A program made the translations under genes and the position numbers. A stretch of 64,000 nt of DNA from Branchiostoma floridae (lineage: Eukaryota > Chordata > Leptocardii > Amphioxiformes > Branchiostomatidae). Every line of letters starts with the position of its first letter. Position 1 is the stretch's first letter. This document shows, piece after piece, positions 34,301 through 45,070 of the stretch. Under the pieces are notes generated by a model. The model made no database searches, was not told the origin of the DNA, and saw nothing but the letters and a program-made list of their open reading frames with translations. The stretch spans positions 841,910-905,909 of the forward strand of contig NC_049994.1 of NCBI RefSeq assembly GCF_000003815.2. Direction: 5' to 3'.

Positions 34301-37300
34301 CAACAGTCATACTTCCCCCACCGGGACCATCGTCAATGATTTGTCCTCGAAGGGCATCCAGCTCCTGATAACAAATAGCAAATATATGTCTTGTCAAAGA
34401 AATACGAACACTGGTCCATTTTCGTACTTGTCTGTTTGAATCTGCAACGTTTCTCGCCATATTTCTATCTCAGAGTTTCGCTACTGAATAAATCGTTAAT
34501 TAACTCTAAGAAATTTTGCGCTTTTGTCATATTAGCTATCATGGCATGTTGGTATCAATGTACAGAACATGAATACCATTTTAGTACGTAGCAGCAGACT
34601 AAGGACAAATACTTATATTTTACTGTTTCTTTTTCAGTTCGGCAAAAACTCACCGCCGCGTACACCTCCTTCAGGAAGTCGATCTCTGCCTTGATGGTGT
34701 CCAGGCGGGCCTCCAGATCCACACGTTCAACACTCACGTTATCCACGTCCTGTGATGAACCAAATAAAATAGCACCATGTTGGTTTACCGTACTTTGACT
34801 TTGGAGGGTACGTCCGAGATATGTGTCAAGTTCAAGAATCATTTTCCAGGCGACGCTTCATAAGCGCATTTACACCAGAGATTTTTTTCACATTTGATAA
34901 ACCCTTAGTATCTACGTAATGTTATAAGTTTTTCCAATAAGTTAATGTGTCGCCCGACAGTCCAATACTTACAGGCCTCAGAGCTGTAATCTCGTCCTGC
35001 AGGCCTTCATTGCGTGTCTTCTCCTCCTCATAGCTGTCAATACAACACGAAAACAACAACATCACACATACTGCAGCACTGCCAAGGACAGGTGCATATG
35101 TACCAACTACTTTGCTCGACGTGTTAATGACAAAACATGAATTGATATAGAAGAAGCTTAAGCAACTACCATTGTATTCATTCTTTGAAACAGTCCATTC
35201 ACATCCTTGTTATCAAATTGAACATTCAGAAGTCAGGTGTCTGTCTCAGATGAGATTATCAGTTATCAGATGATAATCAGATCTCAAGAAAGCTGGAATC
35301 AAAGGATGGAATATTGAGACCTGTATGTAACTTAGGAGTAGCAAAGTAATGTTATATCACCATGGCATGTGCGTGTGTTGCTACTGGCTGACAGTAGTAG
35401 TAGCAGTAAGTAGTAGTAGTAGTAGTAGTAGTAATAGTAGTAGTAGTAGTAGTAGTAATAGTAGTAGTGGTGGTGGTGGTGGTAGTAGTAGTAGCAGTGG
35501 TGTTGTGTATATGTCCCATTTAGAGGAATGCTGGTCTTTCACTTTATCAAAATTAAATCATAAAAGAGACAAAATATTCTGTGGATGTCGCAAATAGTGC
35601 TTTACACATCCCTCTAGGAAAATGTCATCGTATTTTTCATGCATCAAAAATTTCTTTGATTGTGCGTAACGACCCGGGAAAATACCCCGAGGGTGTTGGG
35701 CATCTGCCTGGGCAGATTCATTGTACGGAGTATCACTGAGAAGTCGTTGGGCAGGGGCGATGGGCGCAGTGACAGGGTGTCCCTGTGGCGACCCGACACG
35801 CCTGGGCTGGACTCAGTGGACAGACCACATTCCGCGGGCTCAGATAACACCTGGTCTTACACGCACAGACACCAGAAGTGTTCTCTCACGTGTCGAAACG
35901 TAAGTCGCCTTCTGTAACCGTGCATTCAAAACAATTCGCTCAGTGTCTAGCTTCCTTTTCTTCAAACAAGTTTACATCTGCTGGACGGGTTACCAACACT
36001 TCATCTCGTTTGTATACTGCGTCCTTGAGTTGTTGCCCGGGGGTTGAGTTTGTCAGACTAGTGCCCGGATCTACGGACTAAGGTCCTGCCTCTCTCTCTC
36101 TACTCTAACTTTTCATAGACAGGTCTGATCCAGCCAACCTTTCTATCACATTTTTTTTAATCTTTATTAATTGTTGATAACTGGGAGGAAGCTACACGAA
36201 GACAGGTCCATTTCAGCAACACCAACCACAACACACAGAGCTGTACCACGTGGTCCCCGGGTCAGGGATGAAATTAGAAAAAGCAAACTTTCACATTTGG
36301 AATGATGTAATAATGGTTCTGTATGACTGGTAACATGACAGGCCTTAAGGAGTTATGTTTATGATATTTGGTATTTGGTAGGTAACCAACGAAGAACGTG
36401 TCACGGCAGAAAAACTCAGGGTCCCTGCCAAGAACCATACATTGGGGAAATTGAGCGCTCGCTAAAGACTAGGAGCACAGGAGACCGAGCTCGGTCTCGT
36501 CAGAGGTGTCGCAGCACATAAATATTGAATCACCGGGACATTTCATCACCTTGGACAAAGCACAAATATTGGACACTGAACCTGATTACTTCGTGAGGGG
36601 GGTGAAGGAGGCCATCTACATAAGAGCACACTTACACAAGAGCCGACACTTAACAGAGACGGGGGCCGATACCGCTTCCCAGACATCTACGATTCTTTAC
36701 TCGGATCACGTGTCGCAAGGTCAAGTGCTTAAAGTAATTGATACACCGGAGGTGAGCAATTTGTTGTGTTGAATGACAGTTAAAAACTTCAATATGTATT
36801 ATCCTAGCGACTTTTTATGGTACTGTAGCAGGAATTCCGTTTATTCCATCTATACACGCGATGATCATGGTGTTTTCGATGGCAGGTAGTTCTTGGGCTG
36901 TGGAAAGCCCCCCCCCCCCCCCTAGCGGATATTTGTGGAACTTGAACAGGCCATTTAATTACATTCTTCTGAAGAGACTTCAACCTGAAAACTAAATAAA
37001 GGACTGTTGGTATGTAGGTATATTGTACTTAGCTGATGATCTGCGTAATGAAATAAGTCATATAAATCACCACATGCATGGTTTTCATAATCAATTAGGA
37101 CATTTTGCAATTCCTCGGCATTCCTTTAAGGACTGTCAAAGCATGTGCAGCTAAGAAGTAGGGGAGTATTGATACATTTATGAAAATGAAGGCATAAGTT
37201 GCAATCAATGAGAAAATGATATAAAAGCATAGTGTTAAATAGCGGGACTTTCAACAGCGCAAGATTCACAAAATTTCCCGTTTTGGATTCCACCAAAATG

Positions 37301-38893
37301 TACTTTTTTTCTGTTACCTCCCCCACATGACCGAAAAAAAACATCCAGTCTGACAAAGTCTTCATACAGGGTGGGTTTTAGCAGACGGCACATTGTTAAC
37401 ACTTTCTTGTCGCTTTGATTGCAAAGATGTATCGACGTCAACTGAAACATTCCATTTTTCATACATTTGGTAGAATATTCTATTTCTGCCCCCTCCCCCC
37501 CCCTCCCATGTAAGACATATGTTACAATGACTACATGCATTGTGGCATTCCACACCGTATACATCAGGTATCCACTGTAAAATCTCCCACCGACGCTGAT
37601 GAGCCATCTGACCCTGCAGATAACTGTCTATACTATGTCACAGTCGAGCGAGCGATCGGTCCAACCGGTTTTCAGCAGCTTGTACAGGGCGACGTGCCCC
37701 TTCCCATTCATGCAGGGTATGTGCTGTAATGTGCACTGGTTCGGAAGCAGATAATTGTGCAAAGGTCATGTGGAATTTGTCCCAGTGTCAGCCGTCTGAG
37801 TGTAGACTTGGGCACGTAGGTTGTTAAGGGGAAATTACATATGCCTGTTATTCATGTTCACGAATATAAATGTGTAAACCAAATGTACACCGTGATCAAA
37901 GATGTATCTGACAGCTACAAGCATGAATGAATGAACAAAAGTAGGACAGGCTTTTGACACGAAAATGGCCGACGGTGAAGTGGGCGTGTCTTGTGAGGTC
38001 CCAATCTTGTTCTCAGCTATGAACGTGGGCCGCATGAAATGACTGGATTTTGGCGACTGTTTAACCGAACTAAGAGCTTTTATGTTAGACAGACGAAATT
38101 CTTAGCGAAAACACGTAGAACTAACTATCCAGCTAGTTTTGAACTTCGTGTAAACCCGTGTGGAGTTGAACACTGGTAAGTTCCGTCAGCCCCTCCCCCA
38201 GACAAAGTCTTCCTTTCTAAAGGTGTCCGTAACTCTGCCGCTTGTGCTGAGTCGACAGTAGACTTACCTTGCTTTAAGAGTAGCAGCCTCTCCCTGTAGC
38301 CCGTCTTTCTCGGAGTTCAAGGCGTTCTTTTCGTTGTTGACCACCTCGATCAGCTTCCTGATGTTGTTCAGCTCTGCCTCCCACATCTTGTTGATGTCTG
38401 GTCCTCCCGCGCCCGCCTTCTTCTGTACCATCTCCAGTTGTAAGGTAAGCTTACGATTCATCTCTTCCAAGTAGCGCACCTTGTTGATGAAGGTGGCGAA
38501 TCTGTCGTTCAGCCCGGCCAGCTCGTCCTTGTCACCAGACCGATCCACGCGGACTTCTCCGAGGCTGACGAGCATCTGCGTGGCCTGCTCTGCCGTCATG
38601 GAGGAGCCTCCATAGCTCCGTCCACCACCGCCTCCAGCTCTTCCCGCGCCCATCATACGGGCTCCTCCTCCAGCACGAGCTCCAAAGCTTCCTCCGCTGC
38701 GGCCTCCCATGCTGAAACTGGAGGAGCCTGAGCTGCGAGCCCCTCCGCCGAAGCTCGCCCGGGCTCCGCCGCCACCGAAACTTGCGCCGCCACCGAAGCC
38801 CCCACCGCTTCCACCGGCGCGACCTCCGCCTGAACTAGAGAAGGAGGCAGAGCTTGAGCTACTGAAGGCTTTATGCTGGAGAATTGCCGACAT
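31231..38893 (-). CDS. Cytoplasmic intermediate filament protein (keratin/type III-like), gene 2
   Basis: Eight exons join in phase: 38893-38268, 35033-34973, 34749-34654, 34364-34185, 33595-33470, 33200-33007, 32662-32606, 31399-31231 (502 aa). Architecture equals gene 1: Gly/Ser head (MSAILQHKAFSSSS...), coil 1A LNDRFATFINKVRYLEEMNR, 61/96/180/126/194-bp rod exons, helix end LDVEIGAYR|KLLEGEE, and a tail of repeated FSSGGGGG ending GSFQS. Exon 4 has 12 more bases than in gene 1 (linker side, GPGGGSM). The genes are tandem and same-strand, 5.5 kb apart, and clearly a duplication. Tails and coil 2 differ strongly while parts of exons 1 and 3 are almost identical. Type II/III-like by intron pattern; the precise class is unresolved. 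Confidence 0.93.
31925..32290 (-). mobile_element. Fragment of a GGTTCAGGTCC-type repeat
   Basis: The segment 'cagattcctttgtagcgaaatggaccattgttttgagtat' and the run of 'ggttcaggtccggacc' are the reverse complement of parts of 41135-41535. It lies between exons 7 and 8 of filament gene 2. Confidence 0.6.
35393..35506 (+). repeat. (AGT)n/(GGT)n trinucleotide repeat
   Basis: About 35 triplets of AGT with AAT and GGT interruptions lie in intron 1 of filament gene 2. The Ser-rich frame is an artefact. Confidence 0.95.
36405..36740 (+). pseudogene. GIY-YIG endonuclease fragment of a Penelope-like retroelement
   Basis: The conceptual frame reads C...GPCQEPYIGEIERSLKTR, then a frame break and, from 36506, VSQHINIESPGHFITL...LDTEPDYFVRGVKEAIYIRA. 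YIG...LKTR, the H...HxxTLD region and the E-P-x(5)-GVKEAIYIR block are the conserved order of the C-terminal endonuclease of Penelope-like elements. It is frame-shifted and lacks the reverse transcriptase, so it is a dead 3' fragment inside intron 1 of filament gene 2. Confidence 0.65.
38268..38893 (-). CDS. Exon 1 of filament gene 2: head and coil 1A/1B
   Basis: ATG is at 38893-38891 and the donor CAAG|GTAAGT at 38268/38267, phase 2 as in gene 1. The proximal head half and the coil 1A region are nearly base-identical to gene 1, whereas the distal head (38756-38890) and last ~110 bases differ. Confidence 0.88.
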
Positions 38894-38899
38894 TTTGGA

Positions 38900-41130
38900 C
38901 TGGTAGGTGTCAATGACAGTATTAAAGAAGACAGATCACGAAAACGTTGCGTGCCGGCGGGACCGCGGTGACACAGTGAGAGGACGCGTCGTGGATGGGA
39001 GGGGCTGCCTAGGCAGTGCGACCGGCACAAACAATCCAATCATCTGTTTCTCTGTCTAAATTAGTATTGAGAACAACTTCCGTCATATGCACGGACGCAC
39101 ACACACACACATCCTGACTCCTGAATCCCAGGAGTCAGGATATTGTTTCTTTCTGATTCCATTGCTTTCTTACACCCAGATACACAATACCATAAACAAT
39201 AGGTAATGATAATACGCGACGTTGCCACCCGGTCTTCTCATGACTTTATAGGAAAATTACAGGACCCACAAATTGTAGGAAAAAATGGACTTCTCTCATC
39301 TTTTTCTTCCCTCCAAAAAAAGTCAAACCCATCCTGTATAGATAGCCAACACTTGCATTGGAGTAATCTCTTTTCACAGTAATGTTAACTGTTCACTATC
39401 GCATGTATGTCCTTTATTTGTAGTAACTGTACGAACTTTCAGATATACTTTCTCATAAACTGATAAAAAGATATAAAATCCAAATTATGCCGTAAGTCTA
39501 GTTTCTCGGAAGGAAATTACTGATACTGCTGGAAGAATACTGAAAATTACTGACTGCAAGTCAATGCAGTAACACCACTCTCCAGCGATCGATAAAGTTA
39601 TTAAAAAGTTGAATTTCATTCAGGTTGCTGGAGACGGTTGACGTTATACAAGTTATACTTCTTCTTTGTCTGGCCCAGACGCGACCGGATCATCAGTATG
39701 TATAGTGTAGTGTAGTCAGCCTTCTTCTGGTATTGTTCCCTCTGACAGCTATTCAAGTGAAAGGTCGCCGACTCCTACAGTGCCTCGGGTATTGTCAGAA
39801 CCGCACTGTTGGGGCGGGTCTGTAACACAACTTCACGGATATACCACCAAGTTTTCTACATTATCAACACAACAGAATACATGAGAAATTCCCGCTTACA
39901 ACATTTACCTTCGGGAACTAACGAGGAGGAAGAATTGTGTAGATTGTCCCGGGCAATGGATTGAACCACCCTTTGGGCTTATGTGGGAGGGTATGCACAT
40001 ATTTCACAATGTTGATTGAAGGACTTGAAGGTGTGGTGAGCTTTAGAAGCAGTTAAGAGGTTGTCCTCTAAACCATTTATACGCTGAATGTTGGGCATGT
40101 TTTAATGCCCGCTGTGTTTGGTTGGCGCTAATGATGATAGAGACTATTACCATGCCTCAGGCGGTATGGACAGAGTCATGGCGGGACGTGAAACTGGTCC
40201 CAGTTGTACTGTAGGTCTGCAACATATGGATTTCAACTACACTAAACTATCTGCCTGATTTGAGCGACTGTATAAAAGCATATATTCATTTAAAAGCGTC
40301 TACTGCTGCTGTATTCTTTGAAGAACCGTCATGGGAGGGGCAAGACAAGACCTTATTATCTCTGTTAAAATACTTTGTATACAACACGTTACATGTAATA
40401 TCCTCTTCAACTTGTTAAATGATCCATTGAACTACACGGAGACTTCTTCTGCCTTCTCATAGCATTCCTCTCGTCATTCACGTATCTGTAGTTGAAAGAA
40501 AAAACAGTCCCCTACATGAGGAATTGTGTCTGCCGAAGTGAGGTTTAACAGCTGTGCCCAGCTGCAGGAGAACAGGTTTTACCTGGGTCATGGTTCAAGC
40601 AGGGTGGGACGCCGTGTGAACAATCAGGACTCTGTCACACCTGTGTCGTCACGGGGTGGGGACGGATCATCATGTCATTATCAGACTACTTTCTGTCCTT
40701 GTAGTATTCCTTCTAGTAACGCTGAAGAAGAGTGATGGATGTCACTCGAATCGTCTGGACGTAAATCTCCGTTTTTATCCAATTGTAGAGATTGAATCGT
40801 ATTTGAATATTGTTCACCTGGATGTCTAATCTTTATATTGTAATCTTTATTGCAAACTCATGCCCAAAGGCAAATTGCAAACAGCGAGGTATACATAAAG
40901 GTATAATCAACAAGGAAAAAAACATGATACTTATAGATGAACGTCAAAGATCTATTCTAAATCTACTTGTACTTAAGCTGTCTAATGGGTTTGACTTCTT
41001 TTCTGTGTGCAGTGGGAGATGAATTGTCCAACATTTTCATAGATAAAGTGGTTTGGCGACTTAAGCAAGAAGATTTTTGTTGGTAGGTAAGATGTGAGAA
41101 GCTTATAAACATCCCTGTAATATGGTTATT
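38900..41130. other. Intergenic, upstream of filament gene 2
   Basis: The presumed promoter region of the minus-strand gene. The only clear structure is a perfect 13-bp stem with 5-base loop at 39111-39141. No gene is recognised. Confidence 0.4.
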
Positions 41131-41134
41131 AGTA

Positions 41135-41535
41135 GGGGTGGGAAAAATTAGGTCCAGGTCGGGTTCAGGTCCAGAGGATCAGGTCCGGACCTGAACCTGG
41201 ACCTGATTCAGTATGTGAAAACTTGTAAGCGGACGATACTCAAAACAATGGTCCATTTCGCTACAAAGAAATCTGTTTTGTGGAGTATTTGACTACCACT
41301 GGCGTTTTAAAAACCTACAAGGCTAACTGCCCTTGTACTATTCACTGTAAAATTGGTAGAAATGACTATAGACTCTACTCTACTTCGCTCGTTATCTTCA
41401 TCGAACGGTAAGCCCCAAAACGTGTGAATGCCTGACCATATAATCTGTTCATTTTCCAATAGGTCCAACATCCGGTCCACCGAATCTTTTCAGGTCCGGT
41501 TTTGCCGGACCGGTCTAATAAGAAAAGGCAGTTTT
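41135..41535 (+). mobile_element. GGTTCAGGTCC-type repeat element
   Basis: It starts 'aattaggtccaggtcgggttcaggtccag' with a local palindrome (ggtccggacctgaacctggacc) and ends near 'ggtccggttttgccggaccggtctaat'. The interior matches the inverted copy at 31925-32290. It directly abuts the next TIR element. Confidence 0.55.
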
Positions 41536-42622
41536 GTACCGGTGTGACAGCGATTTCGCCCCCCCAGCGATCTCGCCCCCCCCCGGGGGGCGAGATCACT
41601 AGCGTTTTCGCCCCCCTTTAGCGTTTTCGCCCCCCCCCCCCCAAGAGCAGCTGGTTACTACATATTACAGGTGCGCTACCTGGTACTATACTGCACCTGG
41701 GGAGTAACGTATATGGTGTGTTATCTAGTACCTATATGGCACCTTATTACCGTACCGTAAGATGTCATACCTCGAAAGTCGATACTATATTGTTCGGCGC
41801 AAACATGACATTGAAATGAAAAAGACAATTTTTGCAGCTGAGTTGGCATAAAAACAGTGCTACTGCGAACGTATAAATCAACACCGTCTATGGTACGGAA
41901 TACGTCAGCTATATGTTTTCAATTTGTCACAGTGTTTTCTTTCTTGTGCTGGAAACATTTCCAAAGCACTAACAAAAACACGCGTACGTAAATAATAGTT
42001 TCTCATTATAAACACTATCTACGCGCAAGTTGATATAGCTGTTGCTAAATGCTACACAAACACTGGTAAACTACCAGTCTTAAGAAACACGGGTAAATGC
42101 ATCAGTTCCTAAATACTAGAAAAAAAAAGTCATGTTGGAGGTGAAGATATCCCTTGGCCAGGTGCATATACCAAAATGTGCGTTATTCTAATTAATACCT
42201 AATATTTGCATAATTAATAAAGACATTAAATAGTTCTTTTGTGGTCACTTCATGGTAGAGACTTCATATTGGAGATATATAGGTTGCTTGAGGACAGGTG
42301 AATACAATGAAATACATCTTATGTCAAGACTCAGGTATATGCAATAATGGGAATACAAGGGACCCAACCCTCCTTGTCTGAAACAAGTTCAACTATCTTA
42401 TTACCATGTAATTACGTTAATATTGATACTATGAATGGAGTTATGTATCAAACGCATGTACTTATATCATTCTGAAACTGAATTTTGTGATTTATACCAA
42501 TAAACTTCTAAAATGTCATGTACACCCGTTTTTTGAGGGGGGGCGAAATCGCTAAAGGGGGGCGAGGTAGGGGGGCGAGATCACTAGCCGGGGGGGGGGC
42601 GAGATCGCTGTCACACCGGTAC
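41536..42622 (+). mobile_element. 1087-bp TIR transposon with GTACCGGTGTGACAGCGAT ends
   Basis: The left end GTACCGGTGTGACAGCGAT (41536-41554) has its exact reverse complement at 42604-42622. Subterminally, both sides carry several GCGAT[C/T]TCGCCCCC units in opposite orientation. No transposase frame exists. A reverse-oriented partial copy is at 62695-62900. Confidence 0.8.
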
Positions 42623-42952
42623 ACCGGTACCGGTACCCCCTAGTTATAAGTGTAAAACAGTCTCAGAAACTTGGTATGAAAGTCTTTCAAAATTTCAAAA
42701 AATTTACCATATGGTATAATCATTAATCATGATATGATAAAACTTGAATAAGAAACTCGATATGTTCGAAAAAATATGTACATTTATATAGATGCACCAA
42801 GATAAAGCCAAACCTGAGATTGAGTCACCTTCGCCACAAGGGCTATGTTTTCGGTGCCGTTTCGGGACTGTGTTTGTGAACAGCATAACTCGCGCTTAGT
42901 TCTTATCATATTTGGTGTGTCGGCAAAACAAAGAATCAGACCGATTATGGAG

Positions 42953-43043
42953 CACACACACATACATACATACATACAGACAGACACACACACGCGCGCG
43001 CGCACACACACACACACACACGCACACATACACACACACAATA

Positions 43044-43075
<32 letters not shown>

Positions 43076-43215
43076 ACATACATACACACACACATACATA
43101 CACATACACACACATACAGATATATACACACACATACATATACATACACACACACACACGCACACGCATGCATACGCATACATACAAACACACATACATA
43201 CACATACAAACACAC
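42953..43215 (+). repeat. (CA)n/(CATA)n microsatellite block
   Basis: About 260 bases of CACACA, CATACATA and CGCGCG variants. The upstream words 'ttcgggactgtgtttgtgaacagcataactcg' suggest it is the 3' part of a decayed repeat element. The long Cys/Val and His/Thr frames are not genes. Confidence 0.95.
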
Positions 43216-43502
43216 GCATGGGAAGGTCTCATGTTATTATCATCTCATAACAGGCTAAATTGTGGCACGCTAATGACACACGAGGCATCGTTGTTGCATA
43301 CTGATTGGAGCTGTTCCACTTATCTTTAAAGACTAAACCGGTTTGATCGGGCCAAAGGTTACTTACCGGTCTCGTCATGATTATTCTACGCTTATTCAAC
43401 CTGTAGCTTTGTTTACATGTTTCACAACCAGAAGGCATACTTGGGAGTCTCCCGGCCTGGTTGTATGTCTTCCAACAAGGAAGACGTATATGTAGACATG
43501 AG

Positions 43503-44500
43503 GGCGTGTTTGTAGTGTTTGCAGACCAGTGGACGTGTTTGTAGACCTGTGGACTATATTATACCCATTGACGTGTTTGTAGATCCGTGGACGTGTGTGT
43601 AGACCAGTGGACGTGTTTGAAGACCCGTGGACGTGTTTGTAGACCTGTGGACGTGTTTGAAGACCCGTGGACGTGTGTGTAGACCTGTGGACGTGTTTGA
43701 AGACCCGTGGACGTGTGTGGAGACCAGTGGACGTGTTTGTAGACCAGTGGACGTGTTTGAAGACCCGTGGACGTGTGTGTAGACCAGTGGACGTGTTTGA
43801 AGACCCGTGGACGTGTGTGTAGACCTGTGGACGTGTTTGAAGACCCGTGGGCGTGTTTGCAGACCCGTGGACGTGTTTGCAGACCCGTGAACGTGTTTGA
43901 AGACCTGTGGACGTGTGTGTAGACCAGTGGACGTGTTTGAAGACCCGTGGACGTGTTTGAAGACCCGTGGACGTGTTTGCAGACCCGTGAACGTGTTTGC
44001 AGACCCGTGAACGTGTGTGTAGACCTGTGGACGTGTGTGTAGACCAGTGGACGTGTTTGTAGACCCGTGGACGTGTTTGAAGACCCGTGGACGTGTTTGT
44101 AGACCAGTGGACGTGTTTGAAGACCCGTGGACGTGTTTGAAGACCCGTGAACGTGTTTGAAGACCCGTGGACGTGTTTGTAGACCAGTGGACGTGTGTGT
44201 AGACCTGTGGACGTGTTTGCGGACCCGTGAACGTGTTTGAAGACCCGTGGACGTGTGTGTAGACCTGTGGACGTGTTTGAAGACCTGTGGACGTGTTTGA
44301 AGACCCGTGGACGTGTTTGAAGACCCGTGGACGTGTGTGTAGACCTGTGGACGTGTTTGAAGACCCGTGAACGTGTGTGTAGACCCGTGGACGTGTTTGA
44401 AGACCCGTGGACGTGTTTGCAGACCCGTGAACGTGTGTGTAGACCTGTGAACGTGTTTATAGACCAGTGGACGTGTTTGAAGACGTGTGGCGTGTGTATA
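43503..44500 (+). repeat. 20-bp minisatellite, about 49 units
   Basis: The unit is about GTGGACGTGTTTGAAGACCC, repeated with a fixed 20-base period and a small set of variants (TTTGA/TTTGT/TTTGC/GTGT; CCC/CCA/CCT; GG/GA). A separate short remnant lies at 44561-44597. It sits some 450 bases upstream of the NXPE-like start codon, so it lies in the promoter or 5' flank. Confidence 0.95.
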
Positions 44501-44950
44501 GACGGTCCGCCTCAGTATTAACGAAAACTGATATGCGGCGAAGGTTATGATGATGATAGACCCGTGGACGTGTTTGTAGGCATGTGGACGTGTTTTTGTT
44601 TGCTTTGACTCCCATGTATCTGGAATCTACAAGAAACAGAAGCTCCCGAGGTAGGCTGGCTTGTGTAAGAATATACTGTAATGGTGAAAAACATCGCTAT
44701 AACATTGTATTTTCACATGTTGTCAGAGTCCTTGACGTCCTGCTGCCCCACATCCCCCGCTATACCATCTCTACTCTCGCCTGTGCCCATCGTATCTATC
44801 TATATATATTTCAAAACCCACCTGATCTAGTAAACTTGTTGATATACTTTGCGAATACAAAGCACAGGATCGAGGACCTTACACATCATCTTAATATAGA
44901 TTGCCATCAGGGCTGCGCTGACCGAATCTCTCTCCCTCTCCCATATTCAG

Positions 44951-45070
44951 ATGTTTCCCACAAGACTATTGAGGTCACTGCGCTATTGTCTTGTTTTGGC
45001 GGCTATTACTGGGACCGGTTACGTCATGCTGGGCCACCCGAACAGACCGTACATACAGCATCGACCCCAG
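44951..45070 (+). CDS. NXPE-like: NXPE-like first coding exon (signal anchor)
   Basis: The start was chosen in a different frame from the longest open frame in this stretch. ATG at 44951 gives 40 codons with a basic N-terminus, a hydrophobic run (YCLVLAAITGTGYVML) and the end HRPQ at CAG|GTATGT. This joins in phase 0 to exon 2 (QKVSEEQP). A short basic N-terminus plus one hydrophobic segment fits a type II membrane protein. Confidence 0.75.

Noticed and set aside
43503-44500. Regularly spaced repeats resembling a CRISPR array
   Set aside because: The 20-bp units are contiguous with no unique spacers, and the context is an intron-rich animal genome; it is a minisatellite.
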